Source of the DNA: Deltaproteobacteria bacterium
GTDB taxonomy: Bacteria > Chloroflexota > Dehalococcoidia > Dehalococcoidales > BS750m-G39
Length of the DNA: 6,701 bases
Direction of reading: 5' to 3'
NCBI GenBank assembly: GCA_030606505.1
Contig: JAUWGI010000044.1
Location: 1-6,701, forward strand
Below are positions 1 to 6,701 of the stretch, in pieces. The position numbers and the translations under genes were made by a program. How positions within the stretch are numbered: position 1 is the first letter of the stretch; the number at the start of each line of letters is the position of its first letter. Under the pieces are notes generated by a model. It ran no database searches and was not told the origin of the DNA. It saw only the letters and a program-made list of their open reading frames with translations.

Positions 1-45
1 AAAAAGAGAACCGTTAAAAGGGTGGGGCGGGAAAAGATATAAAAC

Positions 46-55
46 GGGGGTGAGG
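46..55 (+). promoter_or_regulatory. Ribosome binding site of grpE
   Basis: GGGGGTGAGG lies 9 bases before the ATG at 65 and is a good purine-rich Shine-Dalgarno match. It supports initiation at the ATG pair at 65 and 68. The rest of bases 1-64 shows no convincing promoter pair and no CIRCE operator. The upstream gene and the true promoter lie outside the window. Confidence 0.7.
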
Positions 56-64
56 TAGATAGAA

Positions 65-622
65 ATGATGCCACGAGAACCCGAAGAAGAACAAAATAAC
101 CAGATAAACGAAACCCCGACCGGGGAGGCGGAGCCAGAGGCCGGCGAGATAGAGGACGTAGAAACCCTGAAAGAAACGCTGGCCGAGGTCAAAGCCAAAG
201 CCGAAGCCAACCTGGCGGGGTGGCAACGCGCCCAGGCTGATTTCGTTAACTACAAAAAGCGCAGCGAGCAGGAAAAGCAAGAGCTGGGCAAGTTCGCCAA
301 CTCGGTGCTGATACTCAGCCTGCTGCCCGTCCTCGACGACTTCGAGCGAGCCTTCAGCTCCCTCCCGCCCAGCATGAAAAAACTGAGCTGGCTGGACGGC
401 GTCAGGCTCATCGAGCGCAAGCTGTGGGCCGTCCTGCAGGCACAGGGGGTGTCACCAATCAAGGCGCTGGGCGAGCCCTTCGACCCGGTATTCCACGAGG
501 CGGTGAGGCAGGATAAGGGCAAGGAGGGGATAGTCATCGAGGAGGTACAGAAGGGCTACATGTTAGAAGATAGAGTAATTCGACCCACTATGGTCGTAGT
601 GGGCAACGGAGAGGAGGACTAA
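65..622 (+). CDS. grpE: GrpE, nucleotide exchange factor of DnaK
   Basis: This cytoplasmic co-chaperone opens the DnaK nucleotide cleft, releasing ADP so that ATP can bind and substrate is freed. At 185 aa it has normal family length. Residues 1-31 form an acidic, probably disordered tail. Residues 32-75 are a charged helix suited to the long dimer coiled coil ([15 protein letters not shown] at 57-71). [10 protein letters not shown] (87-96) begins the four-helix-bundle part. The C-terminal beta domain carries the family hallmarks [12 protein letters not shown] (136-147) and [16 protein letters not shown] (164-179). Two adjacent ATGs (65, 68) could both serve as start; the first is taken because a Shine-Dalgarno sequence sits 9 bases before it. 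The stop is 4 bases before dnaK, so the two are one operon and probably translationally coupled. Heat-shock control is expected from the family, but no operator is visible here. Confidence 0.97.
   Translation: MMPREPEEEQNNQINETPTGEAEPEAGEIEDVETLKETLAEVKAKAEANLAGWQRAQADFVNYKKRSEQEKQELGKFANSVLILSLLPVLDDFERAFSSLPPSMKKLSWLDGVRLIERKLWAVLQAQGVSPIKALGEPFDPVFHEAVRQDKGKEGIVIEEVQKGYMLEDRVIRPTMVVVGNGEED
608..617 (+). promoter_or_regulatory. Ribosome binding site of dnaK, inside the grpE end
   Basis: GGAGAGGAGG overlaps the last codons of grpE and ends 9 bases before the dnaK ATG at 627. It is the strongest Shine-Dalgarno in the window, which fits the need for abundant DnaK. Confidence 0.8.
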
Positions 623-626
623 ACCA

Positions 627-2555
<1,929 letters not shown>

Positions 2556-2561
2556 AATAGT

Positions 2562-2951
2562 ATGAATAATGCAAAAGCACATGCCCTGACTTATTTTGGT
2601 ATCGGAGGTACTTTGTTCTGCCTTTCCTTCCTTACCAGTGGGTGGAACCAAGCATCTCTCATCACAATAGCGATAATCTTCGCCATATCTGCATCGCTAT
2701 TTATCGTACGCTTGAGGTTCAAGCCACGATGGCTCCTAAGAATTACAGAGCACATGGGCAACATTACTTTGAGTCATCTAGCCATCTTCCTCATATTGTA
2801 CTGCTTGGGAATAACACTCCTGCAAAATAGCTTCCTTCTTCCAGGGCTAATATCCATATGCGCCGCATATTTCATTTTGGCCCGAGGGATTGGCCTCGTA
2901 CTTGGCAGAGAAGTCCTACGACCAATATTAAACAAAGCTCCCAAGGGATAA
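2562..2951 (+). CDS. Unknown four-helix membrane protein
   Basis: I do not recognise this 129-aa protein. It has four hydrophobic segments, roughly residues 10-26, 31-49, 69-88 and 90-114, with basic patches at 50-60 (RLRFKPRWLLR) and at the C-terminus (GREVLRPILNKAPKG). Both patches would be cytoplasmic under the positive-inside rule, placing both ends in the cytoplasm. No signal peptide, catalytic motif or metal site is evident; the cysteines (20, 81, 100) are all within membrane segments. It begins 6 bases after the dnaK stop. The only upstream Shine-Dalgarno-like sequence is AGAGAGG, about 11 bases before the ATG, so it may rely on coupling to dnaK. GC over 2581-2760 is about 47% by hand count, against 58-68% in sampled dnaK lines; hydrophobic codons explain some of this, and recent acquisition is possible. 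It could be a real small membrane protein or the remnant of a larger one. The hydrophobic pattern and operon position favour a real gene. Confidence 0.7.
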   Translation: MNNAKAHALTYFGIGGTLFCLSFLTSGWNQASLITIAIIFAISASLFIVRLRFKPRWLLRITEHMGNITLSHLAIFLILYCLGITLLQNSFLLPGLISICAAYFILARGIGLVLGREVLRPILNKAPKG

Positions 2952-2968
2952 ATAGATTAGGGGGTTTT

Positions 2969-2987
2969 AGGGGGACGGAGTCCCCCT
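2969..2987 (+). other. Hairpin 1 (8-bp stem, 3-base loop)
   Basis: AGGGGGAC, loop GGA, GTCCCCCT form a perfect inverted repeat, stable because it is mostly G-C. It starts 17 bases after the stop of the upstream membrane-protein gene. The following bases, TTATATAG, do not make a proper T-tract, so it is at best a weak intrinsic terminator. It could instead protect the 3' end of the grpE-dnaK transcript. Confidence 0.65.
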
Positions 2988-3002
2988 TATATAGAATCAA
3001 TT

Positions 3003-3031
3003 TCCCCTTCCCCTTGTTAAGGGGAAGGGGA
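3003..3031 (+). other. Hairpin 2 (13-bp stem, 3-base loop)
   Basis: Bases 3003-3015 pair perfectly with 3019-3031 around the loop GTT (3016-3018). The left arm is TCCCCTTCCCCTT and the right arm is its exact complement. No T-tract follows on either strand, arguing against a classical Rho-independent terminator. The palindrome is typical of intergenic repeats or of an mRNA-stabilising or attenuating structure between dnaK and the genes leading to dnaJ. Confidence 0.75.
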
Positions 3032-3045
3032 TAAAGGGGATAGGG
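3021..3045 (+). other. Canonical G-quadruplex motif
   Basis: Four G runs, GGGG, GGGG, GGGG and GGG, are separated by loops of 2 (AA), 5 (ATAAA) and 3 (ATA) bases. This meets the usual G3+N1-7 pattern on the coding strand, and hence in the mRNA. Its first two runs are the right arm of hairpin 2, so hairpin and quadruplex are mutually exclusive. Further G runs at 3065-3074 lie at the next ribosome binding site. Folding in the cell is unproven. Confidence 0.6.
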
Positions 3046-3064
3046 TTACCTTAAAAACTTAAAA

Positions 3065-3074
3065 GGGGGTGGGG
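3065..3074 (+). promoter_or_regulatory. Ribosome binding site of the PH-like gene
   Basis: GGGGGTGGGG ends 4 bases before the ATG at 3079. Aligned as GGGGGTG against the anti-Shine-Dalgarno with one G-U wobble, the spacing becomes about 7 bases. A similar sequence, TTAAAAGG then GTGGGGC, occurs at 14-28 upstream of grpE. Confidence 0.5.
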
Positions 3075-3078
3075 CAGA

Positions 3079-3531
3079 ATGCCGATTTATCAGGAAAAGC
3101 TAAACGTGAACTACCCTTTTGCCGGAGGCATTGTGCTTTGGGCACTGGTCGTTGGCTTAATTCCGGGGATTCTCTTAAGCGGGATATGGTGGTTCACCGT
3201 GGCTTACATTTTACTGACTGTGGGCATCGTAGCCTGCTTCTTTCAACTGAAGGTGACGCTATCTGATGATAAGCTGGCCATAAAATTCGGGGTTATCTAC
3301 AGCAAGGTCATCGAAACCGACAAGATTCAGGACTGCTCCCCCTATAAGGTGAAGAACCCCATAAAGACCTACGGGGGGTGGGGCTTGCGTAAAGGTAAAG
3401 ACGGCACCTTCGCCATCACCCAGGCCTTTATCAAGGAAGCGGTAAAACTGGAAACCGCCGAGCAGACCTATATTATTTCATCGCGGACGCCGGAGAGATT
3501 CTGCGAGGCGATTAAAGCACTAAAGAAATAG
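3079..3531 (+). CDS. Membrane-anchored protein with probable bacterial PH-like domain
   Basis: This 150-aa protein has two adjacent membrane helices, about residues 14-34 and 37-57, joined by a very short turn. A soluble C-terminal domain (58-150) follows, probably facing the cytoplasm. That domain has short alternating beta strands: KVTLSDDKLAIKFGVIYSKV, TDKIQDCSPYKV, YGGWGLRKGKDGTFAI, KEAVKLETAEQTYIISS. It ends in a helix (TPERFCEAIKALKK). The order, with a GGWGLR turn and a final PE-x-F-x-x-AI helix, resembles small bacterial PH-domain membrane proteins; I assign this by pattern only. Such domains are structural or binding modules without a known catalytic site, so no function is claimed. 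The start is supported by a G-rich ribosome binding site. It ends 12 bases before dnaJ, which implies co-transcription and possibly a role in membrane stress linked to the chaperones (inference). Confidence 0.85.
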   Translation: MPIYQEKLNVNYPFAGGIVLWALVVGLIPGILLSGIWWFTVAYILLTVGIVACFFQLKVTLSDDKLAIKFGVIYSKVIETDKIQDCSPYKVKNPIKTYGGWGLRKGKDGTFAITQAFIKEAVKLETAEQTYIISSRTPERFCEAIKALKK

Positions 3532-3543
3532 AGTTAATATAAT

Positions 3544-4647
3544 ATGCCAAGCAAACGCGATTATTATGAAGTCCTCGGCGTGGAGAGAAACGCCACTGAC
3601 GAGGAGATAAGAAGGGCCTTTCGTAAGCTGGCCTTTAAGTATCACCCCGACCACAACCAGGAAGATAAGACCGGGGAGAAATTTAAAGAGGTCAACGAAG
3701 CCTACGAAGTGCTCTCCGACCCCGATAAGCGGGCGGCCTACAATCGCTTCGGCCACGGCGGCGCTGAGGGCTCCTTCGGGCGCGGCTTTGAGGGCTTCGA
3801 CTTCGGCGGCTTCGGCGATATCTTCGACGCCTTCTTCGGCGGGGCGGCCGCCAGCCGCCAGGCGCCACAGCGCGGCAACCACCTCCGCTACCGGATGACC
3901 ATCACCTTCGAGGAAGCCGCCCTCGGCTGTGAAAAGGAGATAACCCTCACCCGCACCGAACACTGCTCAACCTGCCAGGGCACCGGCAGCAAGCCGGGCA
4001 GCCAGCCCTCACGATGCCCCAACTGCGACGGCAGCGGGCAGGTGCGCCGCGTCCACCAGAGCCTCTTCGGGCGCTTCGCTCACACCGTTCCCTGCCCCCA
4101 GTGCCAAGGTGAAGGCCGAATTATCACCGAGCCCTGCCCCCAGTGCCGGGGCAGCGGCCGGGAGAAGCGCAAGCGCAACATCGTGGTCAACATCCCCGCC
4201 GGAGTTGATAACACCGCCCAGATACGCCTCGGCGGCGAGGGGGAGGCGGGGAGAAGGGGCGGACCGGCCGGAGATATCTATATCAGCCTATCGGTCAAAG
4301 AGCATGAACTCTTCACCCGCCATAACTATGACCTCCTCTACGAGTTGCCCATCAACTTTGTCCAGGCAGCCCTGGGCACCGAGGTAGAGGTGCCAACCTT
4401 GAATGGTAAAACTAAGCTCAAAATACCGGCCGGAAGCCAGACCGGGCAGATATTCAAGCTCAAAGGACAGGGAGTCCCCCACCTGCGGGGAGGAGGACGG
4501 GGCGACCAGCTGGTCAGCCTCTTCGTGGCTACCCCCGATTCGCTAACCAAAAAACAGCGCCAGCTGCTCGAGGAACTGGGGGAAAGCTTGAAGCCGGGCA
4601 ACATGCCCAAGCCCAAAAAGTGGCAGGGATTTTCTCAGCGGGATTAA
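3544..4647 (+). CDS. dnaJ: DnaJ, Hsp40 co-chaperone (type I)
   Basis: This cytosolic J-protein binds unfolded substrates, hands them to DnaK and stimulates its ATPase. Its 367 aa give a complete type I architecture. The J domain (about 6-70) has the catalytic HPD triad at 34-36 and the closing [21 protein letters not shown] short Gly/Phe-rich linker (70-100) includes DIFDAFFGG. Four intact CxxCxGxG zinc motifs start at C141, C158, C184 and C198, binding two zinc ions. Two C-terminal beta domains follow, with [30 protein letters not shown] and the [12 protein letters not shown] segment. The start codon is fixed by [13 protein letters not shown], but no clear Shine-Dalgarno precedes it: the 12-base gap after the PH-like gene is AT-rich (GAGTTAATATAAT without the final frame bases). 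Translation may depend on the upstream gene. Its stop is 2 bases from that of gpsA on the other strand. Confidence 0.99.
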   Translation: MPSKRDYYEVLGVERNATDEEIRRAFRKLAFKYHPDHNQEDKTGEKFKEVNEAYEVLSDPDKRAAYNRFGHGGAEGSFGRGFEGFDFGGFGDIFDAFFGGAAASRQAPQRGNHLRYRMTITFEEAALGCEKEITLTRTEHCSTCQGTGSKPGSQPSRCPNCDGSGQVRRVHQSLFGRFAHTVPCPQCQGEGRIITEPCPQCRGSGREKRKRNIVVNIPAGVDNTAQIRLGGEGEAGRRGGPAGDIYISLSVKEHELFTRHNYDLLYELPINFVQAALGTEVEVPTLNGKTKLKIPAGSQTGQIFKLKGQGVPHLRGGGRGDQLVSLFVATPDSLTKKQRQLLEELGESLKPGNMPKPKKWQGFSQRD

Positions 4648-4649
4648 AA

Positions 4650-5696
4650 TCAGCGCTTGCGCTTGAAAAAGGAGAACAACCGCCACCGCCGGCCTGATAG
4701 TTCGTGCTTGACGTTAGCCTCCATCAGCTCTAAAGCGGCTTCCTTTGGGCCGAGCCCCTGATAAAGCACCCGGTAAATCTTCTCGGTAATGGGCATCTCC
4801 AGCTTTAACTGTTGGGCCAGATTATAGGCCACCAGGGTGGTGGTTACCCCCTCGGCGACACCACTCATTGAGCCGGTTATCTCCTCCAGGGAGCGCCCCT
4901 TGGTTAGCTCCACCCCCACGTGATGATTGCGGCTTAAATTGCTGGAGCAGGTAGCCACCAGGTCGCCCAGGCCGGTTAAGCCGGAAAAGGTGAGTGGATT
5001 TGCCCCCAGCGCCATCCCCAGCGCCGTTATCTCGGTAAGGCCCCGGGTAATGAAAGCCGACTTGGCGTTGTCACCGTAGCCCAGCCCGTCAACGATACCG
5101 GCACCCAGGGCGATAATGTTCTTTAAGGCTCCCCCCAGCTCGACGCCGATGATATCGGTATTGGTATAGATACAGAGGTTGGGGGTGTTTAACAGCTTCT
5201 GCGCCTTTTTGGCCACCGCCTCACTATGGGCAGCCACCACCGCCGCCGCCGGCAGGTCACGCAGAATCTCCTGAGAGAGGTTGGGGCCGGAAAGAACACA
5301 GATATTGGGCTGAAAATCGGGGGGGATTTCGTCGGCGATTACCTGCGACATGCGCAGGTTGGTCTTCATCTCCAGACCCTTGGCCGCGTTTACTATCAGC
5401 ATGGAGCTATCGAGGTGGGGGGCCACCGCCTTTATGTTGGGCCGCATCCTCTGGGAGGGCACCGCCATGATGACCGCTTTTGCCTCGGCCAGGGCTTCAT
5501 CCAGCGAGCTGGTAATAGTTAGCTTGCGGGGAAGGGTAATTCCGGAAAACAGGTCGGAGGGGAACTCGGCGTTTCTCAAATTGGCGGCTTCATCTTCCGT
5601 CCGCGCCCACAGCCTGACCTCCACCCGCTTAACCGCCAAGGCCACTCCCAGGGTAAGCCCCCAGGTGGTGGTACCAATAATGGCAACCTTGGGCAT
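4650..5696 (-). CDS. gpsA: Glycerol-3-phosphate dehydrogenase [NAD(P)+]
   Basis: This soluble enzyme reduces dihydroxyacetone phosphate to sn-glycerol 3-phosphate with NAD(P)H, supplying the phospholipid backbone. At 348 aa it is full length. The N-terminal Rossmann fold starts VAIIGTTTWG; the usual GAGSWG loop is here G8-T-T-T-W-G13, so the middle glycine is replaced by Thr10. Other family elements are VPSQRMRP (79-86), AAKGLE with K106, LSGPNLSQEI (135-144), GVELGGALKN with the likely catalytic K192, the NAK at 210-212, and CSSNLSRNHHVG with SRN at 254-256. The C-terminus ends in a basic-aromatic stretch (335-348, GRRWRLFSFFKRKR) beyond the usual end of the fold. The start follows the plsY stop by 3 bases and shares its frame. 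It sits next to plsY, which uses its product. The GTTTWG variant resembles what I recall of Dehalococcoides GpsA. Confidence 0.97.
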   Translation of the reverse strand: MPKVAIIGTTTWGLTLGVALAVKRVEVRLWARTEDEAANLRNAEFPSDLFSGITLPRKLTITSSLDEALAEAKAVIMAVPSQRMRPNIKAVAPHLDSSMLIVNAAKGLEMKTNLRMSQVIADEIPPDFQPNICVLSGPNLSQEILRDLPAAAVVAAHSEAVAKKAQKLLNTPNLCIYTNTDIIGVELGGALKNIIALGAGIVDGLGYGDNAKSAFITRGLTEITALGMALGANPLTFSGLTGLGDLVATCSSNLSRNHHVGVELTKGRSLEEITGSMSGVAEGVTTTLVAYNLAQQLKLEMPITEKIYRVLYQGLGPKEAALELMEANVKHELSGRRWRLFSFFKRKR

Positions 5697-5699
5697 GCC

Positions 5700-6392
5700 T
5701 TATCCCGCGCCCTCGGTGGGGCTGGAAGCAGGTGAGTCCCGCTTCTCCCCTTTCTCGCCGAGCCGGCGCTCTTTGCCCTTCACCAGGCGACTGATGTTGC
5801 CCCGGTGCATAACGATGATTATTACCGACCCCACCAGAGTGTAGAACAGGTACTCCAGGGGAAAACCGTGCATAATGGTGAGCGGCACCAGTATGGCGTA
5901 AGCGCCTACCACCCCGGCAATAGAGGCCAGAGACACGTACTGGGTAAGACCGGCACCAATAATGAAAATCTCGCCGCCGACTAAAGCCGCTATCGGACAC
6001 AGGGCGATGAGCCCGCCGAAGAAGGTGGCCACACCCCGGCCACCTTTAAATCCGAGGAATACCGACCAGTTATGGCCGACTACGGCGGCTAGAGCCGCCA
6101 GAACCTGAGCCACCAGCATGCCAAAACCAAAGTTGCCCACCACCAGGTAGCCTTTGCCCATTATCAGGCCGGCCAGGACTACCGCCAGCACCCCTTTTAG
6201 CAGGTCCATGGTGCCCACCAGGGCGGCCGACTTGCGGCCGGCGGTGCGGAGCACGTTGGTCGCCCCTACCTTGCCGCTGCCATAGGCAGTGACGTCCACC
6301 TTGGCCTGCCGCCGGGTCAGCCAGTAACCAACAGGAATAGAACCCAACAGGTAACCCAGTATCACCACAGCGGCGAACTTGGCCATCATCAT
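5700..6392 (-). CDS. plsY: PlsY, acyl-phosphate:glycerol-3-phosphate acyltransferase
   Basis: This integral membrane enzyme transfers a fatty acyl group from acyl-phosphate to glycerol 3-phosphate, giving lysophosphatidic acid. The partner making acyl-phosphate, PlsX, is not in the window. At 230 aa it is slightly long for the family. Three conserved motifs are visible: YGSGKVGATNVLR (37-49; the usual SGN is SGK here), GHNWSVFLGFKGGRGVAT (106-123) and HRGNISRLVKGKE (196-208). Hydrophobic stretches at about 4-25, 56-78, 84-105, 119-175 and 178-195 fit the seven-helix fold. Residues 209-230 are an extra charged, then Ser/Pro-rich, tail. Translation could start at any of three consecutive ATGs (6392, 6389, 6386). 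The first overlaps the der stop as ATGA, and AGGGG lies about 10 bases upstream, so coupling to der is likely. Confidence 0.96.
   Translation of the reverse strand: MMMAKFAAVVILGYLLGSIPVGYWLTRRQAKVDVTAYGSGKVGATNVLRTAGRKSAALVGTMDLLKGVLAVVLAGLIMGKGYLVVGNFGFGMLVAQVLAALAAVVGHNWSVFLGFKGGRGVATFFGGLIALCPIAALVGGEIFIIGAGLTQYVSLASIAGVVGAYAILVPLTIMHGFPLEYLFYTLVGSVIIIVMHRGNISRLVKGKERRLGEKGEKRDSPASSPTEGAG
6389..6392 (-). promoter_or_regulatory. ATGA stop-start overlap between der and plsY
   Basis: Read on the - strand, ATGA contains the first plsY ATG and the der TGA stop. Ribosomes ending der can re-initiate on plsY. Two more in-frame ATGs follow immediately, giving back-up starts. Confidence 0.85.
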
Positions 6393-6701
6393 GGCTGCTT
6401 ACCCCTGTTTTTAAAGATAAAACGGAGCGACGTGCCGTTGAAACCGAACGCCTGGCGCAGTTTGTTCTCCAGATAGCGCCGGTAGGAAGCCGGCACCAGT
6501 TTGGCCTCGTTGACGAAAAAGACGAAGGTGGGGGGATTTACCTCGGCCTGGGTGGCGTAGAGAATCTTGAGCTGGCGGCCGCCCTTGCGCGGGGGGTTGT
6601 GGGCGGCTACCGCCTCCTGAACCAGGCTGTTGACCACCGTGGTCGGCAGGCGTTTGAGCCTCTCCTGATATACCGCAAACGCCTCGGGCACTACCCGGTC
6701 T
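6389..6701 (-). CDS. der: Der (EngA) GTPase, C-terminal fragment at window edge
   Basis: This is the C-terminal part of a double GTPase needed for 50S ribosome assembly. The reading frame is open to the window edge (codons D-R-V-V before PEAFAVYQERL), so the gene continues beyond base 6701 and the G domains are not seen. The visible part is the KH-like domain with its hallmarks LPTTVVNSLVQEAVAAHNPP, GRQLKILYATQAEVNPPTFV, FVNEAKLVP, SYRRYLENKLRQAFGFNGTSLRFIF, and a basic end (KNRGKQP). An internal GTG at 6691 should not be taken as a start. The stop TGA overlaps the plsY ATG by four bases (ATGA), indicating one operon, der-plsY-gpsA. Confidence 0.95.
   Translation of the reverse strand, partial: DRVVPEAFAVYQERLKRLPTTVVNSLVQEAVAAHNPPRKGGRQLKILYATQAEVNPPTFVFFVNEAKLVPASYRRYLENKLRQAFGFNGTSLRFIFKNRGKQP

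Larger units (their letters stand above)
2952..3078. repeat. Structured intergenic region, probable dispersed repeat
   Basis: This 127-base gap separates the dnaK part from the dnaJ part of the cluster. Bases 2959-3048 are dominated by alternating runs of G and C with two perfect hairpins and a G-quadruplex motif, listed separately. Read forward, parts of it would encode GGFRGTESPL and FPLPLVKGKGIKGIGL. From memory, such peptides occur in spurious ORFs called over intergenic repeats in many bacterial genomes. I therefore infer a REP- or MITE-like dispersed element, but no second copy is in this window. Bases 3049-3064 are AT-rich with CTTAAAA repeated twice. I see no convincing promoter. Confidence 0.55.

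Noticed and set aside
1..64. CIRCE operator or heat-shock promoter upstream of grpE
   Set aside because: No TTAGCACTC / GAGTGCTAA inverted repeat is present. TATAAA at 38-43 lacks a partner -35.
2969..3031. Classical Rho-independent terminators after the unknown membrane gene
   Set aside because: The hairpins are strong, but neither is followed by a T-tract on either strand, so I describe them as hairpins rather than terminators.
3069..3266. 65-codon frame overlapping the start of the PH-like gene
   Set aside because: It begins inside the G-rich ribosome site and overlaps a frame with clear membrane helices and a domain. Its own translation shows no coherent feature.
3538..3543. TATAAT next to the dnaJ start as a promoter
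   Set aside because: A perfect -10 hexamer is present, but no -35 lies 16-18 bases upstream. The transcript would start inside the dnaJ coding region, so it is likely chance in an AT-rich junction.
4652..4663. Small hairpin at the dnaJ/gpsA junction as a terminator
   Set aside because: The stem AGCG/CGCT is only 4 bp with a CTTG loop, and only a short TTTT follows on the - strand. It is too weak to call.
5350..5844. 164-codon + strand reading frame across gpsA and plsY
   Set aside because: It is a shadow of two confidently identified - strand genes, with low-complexity Arg/Ser/Ala content and no family resemblance.

Overview
The window carries a bacterial chaperone cluster on the + strand, grpE, dnaK, an unidentified membrane protein, a membrane-anchored PH-like protein, and dnaJ. 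It converges tail-to-tail with a - strand housekeeping run, der (C-terminal part only), plsY and gpsA. All the recognised proteins look intact. No rRNA, tRNA, CRISPR array, insertion sequence or phage gene was seen.

The organism is a bacterium with GC-rich genes (hand counts of about 58-68% in sampled dnaK lines). The GpsA N-terminus has the unusual nucleotide-loop sequence GTTTWG followed by LWARTEDEA, and later VPSQRMRPNI. From memory this resembles GpsA of Dehalococcoides, so I infer a Chloroflexota / Dehalococcoidia-like source. This is recollection, not a search result.

Layout: bases 1-64 are a leader ending in a Shine-Dalgarno sequence. grpE (65-622) and dnaK (627-2555) are separated by 4 bases and clearly co-transcribed. 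Six bases after dnaK comes a four-helix membrane protein of unknown function (2562-2951), visibly more AT-rich than its neighbours. Next is a 127-base gap holding two perfect hairpins and a canonical G-quadruplex motif, looking like a dispersed intergenic repeat. Then come a two-helix protein with a probable bacterial PH-like domain (3079-3531) and, 12 bases later, dnaJ (3544-4647). The dnaJ and gpsA stop codons lie 2 bases apart on opposite strands. plsY and gpsA are separated by 3 bases, and der overlaps plsY by 4 bases (ATGA).

Functionally, DnaK, DnaJ and GrpE form the ATP-driven Hsp70 folding cycle: DnaJ delivers substrate and triggers hydrolysis, and GrpE exchanges nucleotide. GpsA makes sn-glycerol 3-phosphate and PlsY acylates it, the first steps of phospholipid synthesis. 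Der is a ribosome-assembly GTPase. The least explained part is the insert between dnaK and dnaJ: two uncharacterised membrane proteins and a structured repeat. I do not see convincing evidence for a wholly new system. The insert is the best place to look.
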